Notes: generated by a model not told the origin, from the sequence alone. Positions 1 to 11,771 are shown, counted from the stretch's first letter. The stretch: 64,000 bases of DNA from Nematopogon swammerdamellus (GCA_946902875.1 OX336355.1:12991347-13055346); one strand, 5' to 3'. Program-made: numbers and translations.

Positions 1-584
1 ATCAGTTATAATACGCATAGTTGAACTGAAACAAACAGTTGAAACAACAGCAGTGCACTTTTTGCAATTTAAACAGTAATGGAACCAGAACTGACCCCTG
101 TGGTATGCCTGAGCAAAAACTTGAATTGAGATATACGCGACTGGTCACTACGATTTAATTAATTGAATAGATGAGTAATGTTGCGCACCACTGCGACCGC
201 TTGCTGAAATATTTACAGGGAAGCTATGCAATATTAATACGCATATCAAGAGTGACACGGTCGAAAGACTTTCTGAATGTTGTATTGATAGTAGCGTTTA
301 CTAAAGTTTGTAACCAACATTACGTAATTAAAAAGTGTGAAATAAAATAAGAGGTTTACGTAAAATAAGTAACAACTAAGAACTTACTGCCTTATTCAGA
401 GTTCCCAGGTTAAAGTTAACACAGAGTTATATCGGCTATTTAGACCGTGTTAACAAAAAAGCTATTCAGAGAGCAGTTTTATCTTTATTCGGCATATTTG
501 CAGCGAGTTAGCTCCATTCATTGTTTAAAGCAGGTAGAGGCGGGTTTAAACCCTATCTAACGAGCGGCGGTCATATAATTACAA

Positions 585-790
585 TGGCGGCGGCCATGAT
601 TCTTAGACAGCTGTTGTGCTTGTGTTGATTTTTCGAAGCGTGATTTCGAGTTGGTGAATTTGTGAATTGTGGTGATCACAAGTGTTATTGATTCGTTTTA
701 GTGTTGTAATGGAAGAACTCGCGGAAATTCACGAGTACGAGAAGTGTTGTGTGTTCTGAAGATTTTGGCATGCCTAAGTGGTTTTGCCAC
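585..790 (+). promoter_or_regulatory. possible promoter / non-coding first exon (weak)
   Basis: A non-repetitive patch that reads like a plus-strand 5' leader. It carries facing CCAT cores (ATGGCGGCGGCCAT near 583-596), which resemble paired YY1/Pho sites, then two very short ORFs. A small hairpin follows, with arms TAAGTGG and CCACTTA around 775-792. A possible donor (CACACAA|GTAAGC) lies near 809. No coding exon can be attached to it. It could be chance composition, or a 5' exon of a gene whose body I cannot see. Confidence 0.2.
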
Positions 791-1310
791 TTAAGTACAA
801 CACACAAGTAAGCTACATACGTACGTACAACATACAATTGCTTGATATTTTTAATATATAGCTAGCACTAAACATGTGCCTACTTTGTCACAGAATACCC
901 AAATTAACCTAACTAATTAAACAGTAGTGTTGTCTTCTTCTAACATATGTCAGATAATGAGATAGCACGATACGCGCGCAAACTGTCATTATGAACAAAC
1001 CCCATTTTGTGTCGTAGACAATGGTTATTTTATGCTGTGTTGCCACACGAAAACTAAATTCGAGTGTTAGTTTAGTTCGCGGTTGATGTGGCACTCTGAA
1101 TAGATAAGAATGTTATGTTCGTTTTATATCAAATACAAGTGTTAAGATATACCGATCTAGTCCTCGTTTAACCGCGTGACTCTGAATAAGGCAGTTAATT
1201 ATTTTTCATTATAAATTCGACACAATCAATATTTCAAGGCCTGCCTTACAGTGCAACTTACAATAAAGCAGCAGTAATTTAGCAGCAACAACAACAGCAA
1301 TTTTTAGGCG

Positions 1311-1711
1311 GCGGGTGGCCGAGTGGTTTGGGCATCGGCTTCTCATGCAGGAGGTCCGAGGTTCGAATCCGGTAGCCGTGTACCAATGAGTTTTTTCTGA
1401 CGAAAAAAATTACGTGCATACCTACACCTGCTGCTTCACCGTTCGGAACCGGTGTAAAACTGTAGGTGCCTTCCCTTGCCCCTTACTAGGTGGTAGGCTC
1501 AAATTGTAGCCGACTGGATTGGTACCACCGTACTGGATGTAAGATGCCGCATAGCAGCCTCGGTTGTGTTCTCCTCTAGTCCAGTATAGCCAGCAATCCA
1601 GGGAAGTCTCCGGTATGGCACCTACCTTCTCGGAGGTGATATTGGCTAGTCAGAGCATGTGCTTTGGCCCCTCTGACTCAGCCACCCATACCGGATTACA
1701 TAAAAAAAAAA
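1311..1711 (+). mobile_element. SINE family B, full-length copy 1
   Basis: tRNA-derived SINE. The head starts GCGGGTGGCCGAGTGG, which contains a Pol III A box, and a B box GGTTCGAATCC lies about 50 bases on, as in a Leu/Ser-type tRNA. The middle section (AACTGTAGGT, TACTAGGTGGTAG, TTGGTACCACCG) is shared with SINE family A. The 3' end (CAGCCACCCATACCGG, TTACAT, then A-tail) matches the end of the LINE at 61891-62304. There is no protein. Confidence 0.85.
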
Positions 1712-3558
1712 GTAATAATATTCATACAATGGTCAGAAGGAAGAAGGCCCACCTAATAAGAAGAGCCACCAAAATTATCTCAAAGTGCTCAGGCCCTCAA
1801 ATGTATTAATATGTCAGTAACCTTCTATTACGTATTCCAAGGATAATATGTATAATATTTTAAGAAAACAATATGTGTGTCCGTTCAACTCGTGTGTACG
1901 AACACTATCGGTTGCAGTCCGAGTCCGCTGTGACTGCATACACTCGAAGCACCGGGTTATTAATGCGCTGCACGTATTGGGAGCAATTCAAGAGAACTCC
2001 GATTTATAGGTATCTATTACACATGCACTATACTATCGACGTATCTTGAAATGACCTACCGCAAGCGCTTCGGAATCAAATACAACTGTCTATAACGGAA
2101 TCGAGGGGAGGGATGTGACATTAGAGAGTAGAGGAATCCTAGTGCAGTAAAATTAATCTGATAATCAATTAGCACATACTTCTAAGAGGAAACGTATGCA
2201 GGCAGTCGCATGTGTTGAGGATTAGTGATTTACAGAATGTAGCAGTAAGAAATTAGTTACATAGGCTTATCCATAGGCATTGAATATCGTCAAGACATTA
2301 AATTGTTTAAATCATTAATTCCCTACAAGTTTTTGGTGAAGTTTATAACAATTAAAGCTCTTTGTAAAAGTATATATATAAATAAAATAGTAATAATAAA
2401 CGAAATAATGAAATTAAAGTTGCCATTAGCGACAAGAGGCGACAAGCATCGGTTATAAAAGAAGATGCCACCAATGACAACGGTGCGCTCGTTCCTCAAT
2501 CTGCTTCAAAATAAATGTCACCGGGCGAAAGCTTTTAAAATGAAAGCTATCAATTAGTTTCCATCGCGATTCGAGTTGGCGGAATACCTAGCGAAATAGC
2601 TCTCTGACAGATAGACAGGGTCATGGGGGAGCCACACGATATATTGAAAGCAATAATAAATTGATAGCTACAAGATAATCATATTTGTGCGATAGCACAG
2701 AACCATTTTATCATATGAGTATAAGGTATAATTTGCTGGTTATAGGTATACATTACATAAATGCATACCTTTATGCTGATCGTACTCACTCAGCTTTGTT
2801 GTGGTCAAGTTTTACTTGTTAGTTAGTTAAAGGATCCCCTAAACTATATGACGGGATTCGGTTGAATGATTTCACGTTTTATGTCGACCTAAATAACTTT
2901 TCAGCCAATACATCGCAAATTATTAAGTTGACTTAGCATCCGCTACCGTTTCGCTGCTGCGACCACAAAACGTTTGAGTCGCATCAGCACACGTCGTAAA
3001 TTACCCCAAAAAACAGAGAAGTCACAGATGGAAGTTCAAAGAGAGCCTCTACCGAATCTTAAGTTTATAACGTCGGTTAATAGCTGGCCGGTCCGATCAT
3101 AATTTATGGGCACACTTAGAAAAAACAGCTTTGCGATGGATTAGTCGTGAATAAAAACATGGACCGTTTGGACAAATCTGTTTGTAGTTTGCAAAGAAGC
3201 TGCCGAACGAAGCAGATAAAACAGAACTCTAAACTTGTTTTCTTTGTTTTTTTTTCAACATAAATAAACAGTTCAAACAAAAATGTTGTATTCTAATCAA
3301 TGCGAGTAATTGGGATAAACTACACAAAGAGATTTAAATATAACCAGGTTATAGAGCGGGTATTGAGAACATTTTCATACAAAAACTTTGCTCTCGAACG
3401 TCAATACTTAACGCCATCTATAACTTTACATACGGGCATGGCAAACTCATGTCACACTAGTATGAGCGACTTATTACCTACTTAGGTAACAATTGTTGTT
3501 GTGCCTGGTCTAGTAGGGAGCTTGAATGTATTTGACTGTACAATTGAGAAGAACTCAC
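1712..3558. other. gene-free stretch (probable intron of the minus-strand transcription factor gene)
   Basis: I searched both strands by eye for a homeodomain recognition helix and other continuation exons of the gene whose donor lies at 3558/3557 and found none. The stretch is AT-rich single-copy-looking sequence with no recognised repeat. If the donor is real, all of it is intron. Confidence 0.4.
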
Positions 3559-4825
3559 CCTTTTTGAGGCCCTTCGCTGGATCATGAGGCACGGCGTCGT
3601 CGGAGCTTCTCGATCTCCAGGCATCCCTCTTTGGCACTGAAAGATTCAAAGGCTGCTCCAGAGAATCAGCTTTGTAATGCACTAAATGGTTGTATTGCAC
3701 GAATTTTTTCTCTACGTCCACTTCCGTGAGAGTACTTTTGGATTCACTTGCACTAGCAGTTCTGTTCGCAGTCCTCTGGAGCAGTTGCTCCTGCAAATAC
3801 TTATTCCTAGACGCACTTACACTATGTTTCTTCGAGTCCGCACTAGGCACTATCATCGCACTCACTCTGTCGACCGCTACAGTTTGCACTTGAGCTACGC
3901 ATACATTTTTCTTCACATTTAGATCGCGGGGATTCAACTCTACTTTTAAATTTGTATCTCGTCGTTTGATGTTTATTAATTGACTAATTGTATTGGATTT
4001 CTTGCTTTGCTGGAGAGCCAAGGGAGAATGGGCGAAATCTACTCTGTGAACGTCGCCATTGATTTTACTTTCGGGGTGCACAGCTCTAGACATATTAGTA
4101 TATTGAGCGGGAGTCAACGGTTGGTATAATTTGGACGTGATTCCTAATATATTTTCTATTGTATGCTGTGTCGGCATTCTAGGTGGTTTTCCATAAACGT
4201 GAGGATGCCACGAGGTTTCATCAAACTCATCTTTTCGATTGTATACTTTGTGGGTGGGCACCTCGTTCCAGTGCCGTTCATGCTCTACGTCTATTGGTTC
4301 GATTTCTCTCTCTTCTGTCACTTCAATATTTGTATCTCTGTCCACTTGGTCATGTTCTGTATCGGTGTTAAGTGCACTACTCTCGTGGTTATCATCTTCA
4401 GGCTCATTTCTATTCTCGTAGTTTTCAGTTTTATTTTCGTTTATAACATCGTAAGTGTTCTCTGGAGATATGTCGACTTCTAATTTACCCTCCGTGTCTT
4501 GTGTATCGTCGTCGCTGTTAATTGTTTCCTCATAATTATTGGGATACTGTGGGTAGTGAACAAGTCTAAAAGGGGTCTGATGTTCCAATGCCTCGGCTGT
4601 CATTTGGCGGTATCCATTGTGAGCATCTCTAAAGCAACTGCCTACTCTTTCAGTCAGGTTTGCCGAATACGGTGGTAGTATTGTTTGCATTTCGTTTAGG
4701 TCTTTTTCTAGTGACGCCGATCTAGATGTTCCGTCATCAGATTTGTTCTTTGTCTTTTCTAACGTTTCGTCTTCTGCACATTCCTCAGTCTCTTTATTAT
4801 TCTCGGCGATACTTTCCGAGATCAT
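3559..4825 (-). CDS. 5' coding exon of a putative homeobox-type transcriptional repressor (partial gene)
   Basis: An exon of 422 codons plus one base. The first ATG in frame is at 4825; the codon at 4849 is GTG, so the ATG is preferred. The frame runs to a stop at 3482, but AAAAAGG|GTGAGT at 3559/3558 is a strong donor, so residues after Lys422 are probably intron read-through. The product is hydrophilic and acidic. Residues 1-45 and 100-185 are rich in D/E/N/T. HTIENILGI (about 221-229) resembles an EH1 Groucho-binding motif. EQPLNLSVPK (390-399) resembles a CtBP-binding PxDLS motif. There are no membrane segments. The pattern (EH1, long disordered N-terminus, phase-1 donor) fits NK-like homeobox genes such as NK7, but no DNA-binding domain lies in the window, so the family is inferred. 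It points away from hhex, 35 kb off. Plus-strand ORFs over it are antisense shadows. Confidence 0.6.
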
Positions 4826-5259
4826 GTGTGATTCTCGCTTATACCTCACGCGTAGAGTCGTCCGCTCGGCGCATGTTTGTTTTTATGATTGAATTATTTT
4901 TAATGGCCCCCCGAGATTGTTCGTCCTCCGTTTATGAATATGACACAGATGTCGCCGCTTTGATGTCTAGCGCTATCGCGGCCGGTTTGATGTTCGACTT
5001 TCTGAAAATAAAATTAAAAGCGATTTAAGTCAAATGCACGGTTGATTAATTGATGTGAAGCAGAACTGCAAAATAGTTTTAGCCATCTACACTACATGTA
5101 TGAATAATTCATCAGACTCCGTACGTATAATACTAATCCAACGAGCACTTGTAGCTAGGTGTATCGAACGTATTTACAAAATCAGCCCTCGAAAACGCAA
5201 CTAAATTACGATCACGTTAAAACATTTCATCTCCACCCACGCGGGATGCTAAACTCTCT

Positions 5260-5435
5260 GATCCCTCGCCTGCACCGCAGTCGTCTGCTTCCCTGCCCCC
5301 CCCCCCCCCCCCCCCCCTCCTCCCGCTCGTCTCTCCCGCCTCATCGCCTCTCGCCCCACCGCACTCGGTCCCCCGCGCTCTGCCCGACCGTAGTTGGTCT
5401 CCCCGTGCTTCGCCCCGCTGCGCTGTACTTCGCTA
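5260..5435. promoter_or_regulatory. C-rich tract with C22 run upstream of the minus-strand transcription factor exon
   Basis: A pyrimidine-rich, CpG-containing patch holding 22 consecutive C (5296-5317). It lies about 450-600 bp upstream of the ATG at 4825, on the template side of that gene. On the minus strand it is a G22 run that could form a quadruplex. A promoter role is only a positional guess. ORFs reading through it are low-complexity. Confidence 0.25.
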
Positions 5436-5909
5436 CCCGGGTAACGACGGTTCATCGAATTACTTTGACATCATTTATTATACACTCATCGTTTACCGCT
5501 TGCTTTATGAGTTCCAGGGCTGAACTGGCGCTGATTTAATTGCTGATTTAATAATGCTACAATGTTCTGCACTTATCCGCACTGTGGAGGCTGTACTTTA
5601 TGGAACCTATAAAGCAATACCAAATTATTGCGTTAAGTAAGACAATGCGATTTATCAGGTGGTGCATTAATATTTGTGTCACTAACTAAACAAATACAAA
5701 ATTAAACAGTATTCTGTTCAGAAATTACAAAACGCGCTTAGTTAGATATATAATATTGAACTACCTGTGCTCTCCTTAAACATCCTGAGATATGCCAGAA
5801 AACCTCGCGTGAATTGATTGAGCAGTTTTCCAGTTATAGGCTAACATAGAATCGACGACGGCGAGTTGTTACAGATTTTGATCCTATTAGTTAGGATAAT
5901 GTAGGTGTG

Positions 5910-6298
5910 GGTGCTTCGTTATTCATGTCAAATGTTTCGGGAGGGTTACATACACATTCAAATAAACATGTTAAGCAAAACAATTTTTATGTTTTTAGCA
6001 TTACTTTTCGAGAAATTTAACAAAACATGTTTGCTACCTAAACATTAACCTGTGTGTAACAGTAGGTAACTTGCATTGTACGGGGTCAATGACCGTACTA
6101 TGTTCAAACGCAGAACAGCTGTTTGTTGTAAGTAAGTCACAAGGTCACTATGATTGGTTTTTACAGCTACTTATTTGATTTGATTTTTTGTTAGGAGAAA
6201 AAATGCTCCTATAAACATATGTTTTTTTCTTACGTTGAGTGTTTGTTTGAGTGCGTATGTAACCCTCCCGAAGTTATTGACATGAATAACAAAGCACC
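5910..6298. mobile_element. MITE-like element with terminal inverted repeats of about 55 bp
   Basis: The left end GGTGCTTCGTTATTCATG and the reverse complement of the right end GGTGCTTTGTTATTCATG match. The similarity continues through a shared TTCGGGAGGGTTACATAC block for about 55 bases with scattered mismatches. The interior is AT-rich with no ORF. I cannot see an unambiguous target duplication, so the superfamily is open. It lies upstream of the transcription factor exon. Confidence 0.65.
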
Positions 6299-6401
6299 TT
6301 ATATAAGTAGATAAGTACATAACTTTCGTTAAAATCTTTGATATCAGCAGCGCGAAGCCTGTCTTTACGGCATAGTACTCGGGAAGTGGGATTACTTTAT
6401 T

Positions 6402-6832
6402 ATTTTTTTTTTTTTATGAACACCCGGCGCGGGTGGCTGTGCCTAAAAGCTCAAAAGAAGATAAGACACAGCCAATATCACCACTGATCGCAAAACCACG
6501 CCCAGACAGGCGCCATGCCAGCACAAGGCGGAGAAAGAGGTCGTTGTCTAATTTATTAACACGCCTTTTGAAAGTCCCCAGGTTATAACTAGGTGGTGGG
6601 GAACACACTCCGAAGACCGTTTCATATTTTCACCGTACGACATAGGAACGATTTCGAAAAACGATGCTTTCTCAGAAGTTGTGTCAACAACATATGGATG
6701 CTCCGAGCGAGACCGGCAGGTGTGACTGATCGGGGCAGGAGGGGTGAGGGAAGCCAGTTCTTCGGAGCATCGACAAGGGTAGTACCTATAAAACAGGCTA
6801 AGAGATCCAATTGTTCGCCTCTGTTGCAATGA
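6402..6832 (-). pseudogene. 5'-truncated LINE, C-terminal reverse transcriptase end (Jockey/CR1 group)
   Basis: On the minus strand the reading SLSLFYRYYPCRCSEELASL is followed after a frameshift by HRFSKSFLCRTVKI and then YNLGTFKRRVNK. These are the usual C-terminal residues of Jockey/CR1-like non-LTR retrotransposon polymerases. The reading shifts frame at least twice and ends in a poly(A) tail (poly-T at 6403-6416 on plus). It is a dead 3' fragment. A SINE A copy begins 14 bases beyond it. Confidence 0.75.
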
Positions 6833-6845
6833 TTATTATTTAACT

Positions 6846-7247
6846 TTTTTTTATGAAACTGGCACGGTTGGCTACATAACCTACAACATCCGTGATGTCA
6901 ACCCACAACACCGGGTGAACTAGGTGCCATGTCAGTGCTTCCATACATTTCATGTCGGCTACACTGAACTGGGCAGAAAACACGAATTATTTACATAGCC
7001 GTTTCGACGGACGTTTCGTTCAGTGCGGTAGTACCAACCCGGTCGGGATAAACCCTACCAGGGTTTATCCCGGCCGGATTGGTACCACGGTCTTTTACTT
7101 AGTAAGGTAAGAAGGTAAACAGTTTAACTTGGAATCCAAACCACGGTCAGCCTCCAACGGTCGAACGGTCACCCATCCAAGTACTGACCGCGCCCAGGGT
7201 TGCTTAATAACCGTCGACCGACCGCACCACTGAGCTACCGAAGCTGA
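6846..7247 (-). mobile_element. SINE family A copy, full length with internal inverted duplication
   Basis: Reads on minus from the tRNA-like/5S-like head at about 7247 to a tail of TTCCATAAAA type at 6846. The head holds TAGCTCAGTGGTG (A box) and the 5S-like TACTTGGATGGGTGACCG. Inside, positions 7028-7092 hold a local inverted duplication of the TTGGTACC...GGGATAAACCCT section that other copies lack. Confidence 0.85.
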
Positions 7248-7820
7248 CAAAACTTACTCGATTGTTTCCCATAGCAGTTTTTAAAACATAAAAAGCACAT
7301 TAAATTTTCTCCCATACCTCTTTGATTTCTTCTTGGTAATTTTAACCTAATTATAAAATATGGTATACAATTTGTACCTGTATAAATGTAGAGCAACCCT
7401 CACTGGCTGTCTGTCTGCCTGGCCTGCCCTACACCCCTGAATTCCTATTACCGGAAAATAAGCTCTAACCTTGTAAGTGAAATCAACTCTATTTCAATGT
7501 CGTAAACACTATTTTGCTTTGGATATATAATTTATTAGCGGAAGCAAGCAGGTGAATTTAACCGTGAACCCCTTACCCTTTGAAAATGTAATGTTATTAT
7601 TAATTTTTTTGAGACATATTTGTCGGGTCAATTTTCAAATAAGTATGTTAAACAAAATATCACATTAATATTATATATACATTACATAATTACGGATTAC
7701 TTACTCGTAATTTTCTTAAGAAAACCCTACGTATTAAAGGATTTTTTTTATTTTAATGTATTACAGGATTAATAAATATAAAAATAATTTAAAACTTGAA
7801 ATAAAGGAACTATAAAAATA

Positions 7821-8410
7821 ACATTGACATCTGCCGCGCCTGCCACCAACCTGGCGAGTCCCTCAGACATGTGATTTCCAGTTGTTCGCAGCTTGCCAAC
7901 ACCGAGTATCTGCATAGACACAACCTAGTAGCCAGGATTATCCACCAGCAACTTGCCTTCAAGGACAACATTGTGGGTACTGAGGTGCCTTACAATCCAT
8001 CGCCAGTTCTCGAGAACGGCCATTTCACACTCTACTGGGACCGGTCCATTATCTATCACAGACAGGACTATGTATTCTCGCGAACAGACCTGATATTGTG
8101 ATATTGGACCGCGAGGCGAGGCGCGCAACGCTCGTCGATATCGCCGTGCCGCACGATGGTAACCTCGTCAGTAAGGAAGATATCTGCAGCACGAGGTTAC
8201 CAAAATGTGGCCCGTCGACTCGACGATCGTTGTGCACATAGTCGTATCAGCGCATGGGCTGATAGCGAAGAGCCTCGACGACCACGTTGAGAGGCTCTCA
8301 CCGAGTGGTTGGGTCAAGGGTCAGATCCAGAAGGCAGCCCTGTTCGACACTGCACGCATCGTCCGGTGGTTTCTCTCTCTAGGGCCCGACCATTGGTAGC
8401 CTAGGTTCTC
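7821..8410 (+). pseudogene. LINE C-terminal fragment with restriction-like endonuclease signature (R2/NeSL-type)
   Basis: The plus frame reads CRACHQPGESLRHVISSC at its start, a zinc-knuckle-like CxxC...H...C pattern. Then come YWDRSII and, after a frame shift, LDREARRATLVDIAVPHDGN, which has the spacing of a PD-(D/E)xK endonuclease. It ends with VDSTIVVHIVVSAHGLIAKS and ALFDTARIVRWFL. This order is known from insect LINEs that carry a C-terminal restriction-like endonuclease. At least two frame breaks and a truncated 5' side make it inactive. Confidence 0.7.
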
Positions 8411-8661
8411 CCCTCCGCCGGTGGTGGAAACTGGGTTTGTTTTGTATAAATTTTAGATTTTAATATTGTAAAGATGCGAAATGTATATAAAAAGAAATGT
8501 GAAAATAAATTAATTAAATAATAATAAAATCATTTATATAAGCAATAACAATAATGTACTATTATGTATTTGTGTCTTTATTATGTAGTGTCCTATCAAA
8601 AACGATTAAATAATATATAAAATACTCATACACACGTAAATGATTATTATTAATAACAAGC

Positions 8662-8872
8662 TGTGCCCGCGGCTCCGCCCGCTCTCATATTTCACTTCAC
8701 TGCTAACCTCATAAGCTATTTAGCGTGATAGTAAGTAGCCAATAGTTGATGGGAAGAATCAAGCTATCCGTAGAATTTTGTTTTATTAAAATCGGTTCAG
8801 TGGTTCTCGAGTTATAAGCGGACAGACAGACAGACAGACAGAAAGCAGACGTTGGATTTTATTATAGGTAAG
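8662..8872 (+). repeat. dispersed repeat F, copy 1
   Basis: Begins with a Lepidoptera-typical CCCGCGGCTCCGCCCGC motif and continues through GTGGTTCTCGAGTTATAAGC to a (GACA)n run at about 8820-8845. A closely similar copy lies at 22225-22405. It is probably the 3' end of a retroelement; there is no ORF. Confidence 0.6.
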
Positions 8873-9215
8873 GAAGGAAATAAGGAAATAAGGAAACGTG
8901 CATAAGTGAACAATTATTACATACGTTTATGAAAGTCATGAAATAAATAGAAGCTAAAAATTTTTTTGCACATTTAAATAAAACATTCAATCCAATAAAA
9001 CCTTATTTAATAAATCTTTATGTCAGCTTCTCAACAGTAAAAGTACAATTATCTATCTGTACACAGCTTGAAGGGTGATATTGTTTCCGTCGAGTCGTAC
9101 GTACACGCTCTCGCCGGAGGAGGATTGATTTTTATTAAGGGCAGATGCTAGGGCTGTCACTTCTTCGGGAATTTATTATAACTGCAAAGTAATAAATGTT
9201 TAACGTTATACAGGC

Positions 9216-9332
9216 TATTACGGTCTTCTACCGTGTGCGTCCGGTACTTAAAAAGAATAACCCCACTGCATCTCTCCCCGTGCATGTCGTAAAAGGCGTC
9301 TAAGGGATAAAAGGACAAGGTGCCGTGCATGC
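9216..9332 (+). repeat. dispersed repeat D, 5' part only
   Basis: Starts TACCGTGTGCGTCCGGTACT and runs through CCCCGTGCATGTCGTAAAAG to the GTGCCGTGC box. It matches the first third of the longer copies at 39171 (+) and 38505 (-). Confidence 0.55.
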
Positions 9333-9746
9333 ATATTTTTTATATTTTCTTTAATATCTTTTAAACTATGTATTTTAAAAATCTAAATTGACCCCCAAAA
9401 CCGAAATTCGTTCATTTACGCTATACATACGTCCGTGATTGGGTCATCAAACTTTATATTAGGTACTCAATCTGTAAATATTTCAGCTTTGTGCGTCCAG
9501 TAGATTCGGAGAAAATAAATTGTGACCGACGGACAGATAGACAGACACAAGAGTAATCCTATAAGGATTCAGTTTTTTCCTTTAAAGTACGAAATCCTAA
9601 AAATCATTCCGATGATCAGATTAGAGCCAATAAAACCACTCCTGAAACCGCGCTCAGCGAGATGCCAGCACTGCCATGACAAGATAAGACGAACAAAAAA
9701 GGTTGCGGACTAATTTGTTGAAAAGCCCTTTGAATTTTTATTTATT

Positions 9747-10097
9747 ATTATTTTTATGGAAACTGCCATGGTTGGCTACATCACCTAAAACATCCGTGAT
9801 GTCAGCCCATAACACCGGGTGAAATAGGTGCCATGTCAGTGCTTCCCTTCATTTCATGTCGGCTACAATGAACTGGACGGAAAACACGAACTATTTACAT
9901 AGCCGTTTCGACCGACGACGTTTCGTTCAGTGCGGCGGTAACAACCCGGCCGATATAAACCTTACCACATAGTAAGCTAAGAACTAAGAAGGGAAGGTAC
10001 CTACAGTTTAACATGGAATCCGAACCTCGGTCAGCCTCCAAAGTGCGAGCGGTCACCCATCCAAGTACTTCGCGCCACTGAGCTACCGAGGCTGACA
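9747..10097 (-). mobile_element. SINE family A copy with shortened head
   Basis: Runs on minus from GTCAGCCTCGGTAGCTCAGT at 10097 to a TTCCATAAAA tail at 9747. The segment between the A box and the 5S-like AGTACTTGGATGGG is missing. The tRNA-like start is joined almost directly to the 5S-like C-box region, a natural deletion of about 45 bases. Confidence 0.8.
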
Positions 10098-11433
10098 TTT
10101 CACGTTCAAAGTAAAGAAATAACTTTGAACTCAGCATGTGTCAACCCTGCAATATCACCCCCTCTATTAGCCCCACATTCACAGTGTATGTATGTATCTA
10201 CATATACCTACCTACATACACGTGCTACTGTGTATATCTAAAACTAAAGACAAGCATATTATGTGGCTTTATTTTACCGGTACTTGTGGGCAATTGGTAA
10301 CATTTTGTGTGATAATATATTTGTAAAGAAGGTAATCCTATTTCACGGAAATGCACCGATTAAAGAAAATGTTTTGCCTATATAACATAACATAACCTTC
10401 AAAATTTGGACATGTTCAACATATTTACGCCATATAAATATTTAAAGTCTTCAATTTTACACCTTCAAATAATGTTTCCGTGAAAACAGAGCCGAATTTT
10501 TTTTTTTTTTCATTTCTAACAAAATGGCAGACAATTCACATTATGACTTTATTTTTGCCTCACCTTGTACAACAAAAAGCACTCAAAATATTCTTCAGGT
10601 TTTTTACCAATTTAAGCTTTGGCTGGTAACACTTTTTGGTTTTATGTTTGGAATGATAACACTTTCTACATCGGGATTTTATCTCAGTTAATTTCTGACT
10701 ATTTAACACTCAATGTCTGTCTGTTTTGTTGCGTAAACTCAGAAACGGCTAAATTGTTTTATACGCAGTTCTCAATAATGGAATCTGGACATACCGTGTA
10801 TTAATAGAGCGTGTAGTAATACCGTATACTAGTACCGTGTAGAATAAGCTGGGACAGGCAGGCATTGCGCAGAAAATTCTACAATTTACGGGTTATGATA
10901 TGACGTACGTGGAACTAAAAATTTTAATAAAGCAAAGATTGGTTGGAAGGAAACAATTATAGTGATAAGTTCGCCTTACGCGCTGTTGTACCTGTATAAA
11001 TTTTCTCGTGTATTTATATGATAAGATAGATAGAATTTCTTTATTGCACAACAGAAGAAAATATACAGAGGAACAATAGAAATACCTATACTATAAATGC
11101 ACAGTGAAACAAAAGAACAATAGCTTACAAAGGCGGACTTAGTGAGTGATTTCTTCCATTCAACCTTTTAATGGTGTGCAATAAAAAAATCTTACTGAAA
11201 AACGTCGATATGTGCGCACGCATGACGTCACTAGGAATTGTCTATATCGATACCTAGTACAAATAATCCCTTAGAGATTTCTCCCCTCCGCTACTCCCCT
11301 CCCTGCCGCTCCCCGCGCCGCGGCACCCCCGCCCGGGCACTTTTTTAATTTATTTAGACAGCGACATGCAAAAAGTCACCGGTCGGTTTGGTTGCGTCAA
11401 TGTGAATAAAAAATATAAAAATCTGCAAAATAT
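10098..11433. other. gene-free stretch
   Basis: AT-rich DNA without a supported exon. At about 11015-11125 there is a GATAGATAGAATTTCTTTATTG block related to the LINE 3' end seen at 44934-45056 (reverse orientation). A C-rich CpG patch lies at 11280-11340. The rest shows nothing I recognise. Confidence 0.4.
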
Positions 11434-11730
11434 GTACTTGGATGGGTGACCGCTCGACCGTTGGAGGCTGACCGTGATTCGGATTCCACGTTAAACTGTA
11501 GGTCCCTTCCCTTCTTACCTTACTTGGTGGTAGGGTTTAACCCGCCCGGGTTGGTACCACCGCACTGAATGAAACGTCGGTCGAAACGGCTATGTAAATA
11601 GTTTGTGTTTTCCGTCCAGTTCAGTGTAGCCAGCACGATTGAAGGGAAGCACTGACATGGCACCTAGCTCACCCGGTTTTATGGGCTGACATCACGGATG
11701 TTGTAGGTCAACCGTGTCAGTTTCCATAAA
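11434..11730 (+). mobile_element. SINE family A copy, 5'-truncated
   Basis: Starts abruptly at GTACTTGGATGGGTGACC inside the 5S-like head, then has the full body to GTCAGTTTCCATAAAA. The truncation point coincides with the place where two other copies are interrupted. Confidence 0.85.
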
Positions 11731-11771
11731 AATATATATATATTTTTTCTATGATTCATGGTCCACTACCA

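Noticed and set aside
1..3500. Homeodomain exon continuing the minus-strand transcription factor
   Set aside because: Looked for a WFQNRR-type coding pattern on the minus strand and found none, so the DNA-binding exon is taken to lie outside the window.
3686..4483. Several plus-strand ORFs of 60-106 codons
   Set aside because: They lie antisense to the 422-codon minus-strand exon, and their composition is what its complement gives.
4825..4849. Start of the transcription factor exon at 4849
   Set aside because: That codon is GTG; the first ATG is at 4825. The same reasoning moves the hhex start from a TTG at 40199 to the ATG at 40226.
5159..5539. 126-codon plus-strand ORF through the C22 run (and its minus-strand counterpart)
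   Set aside because: Low-complexity proline/serine or glycine runs produced by the poly-C tract; no conserved features.
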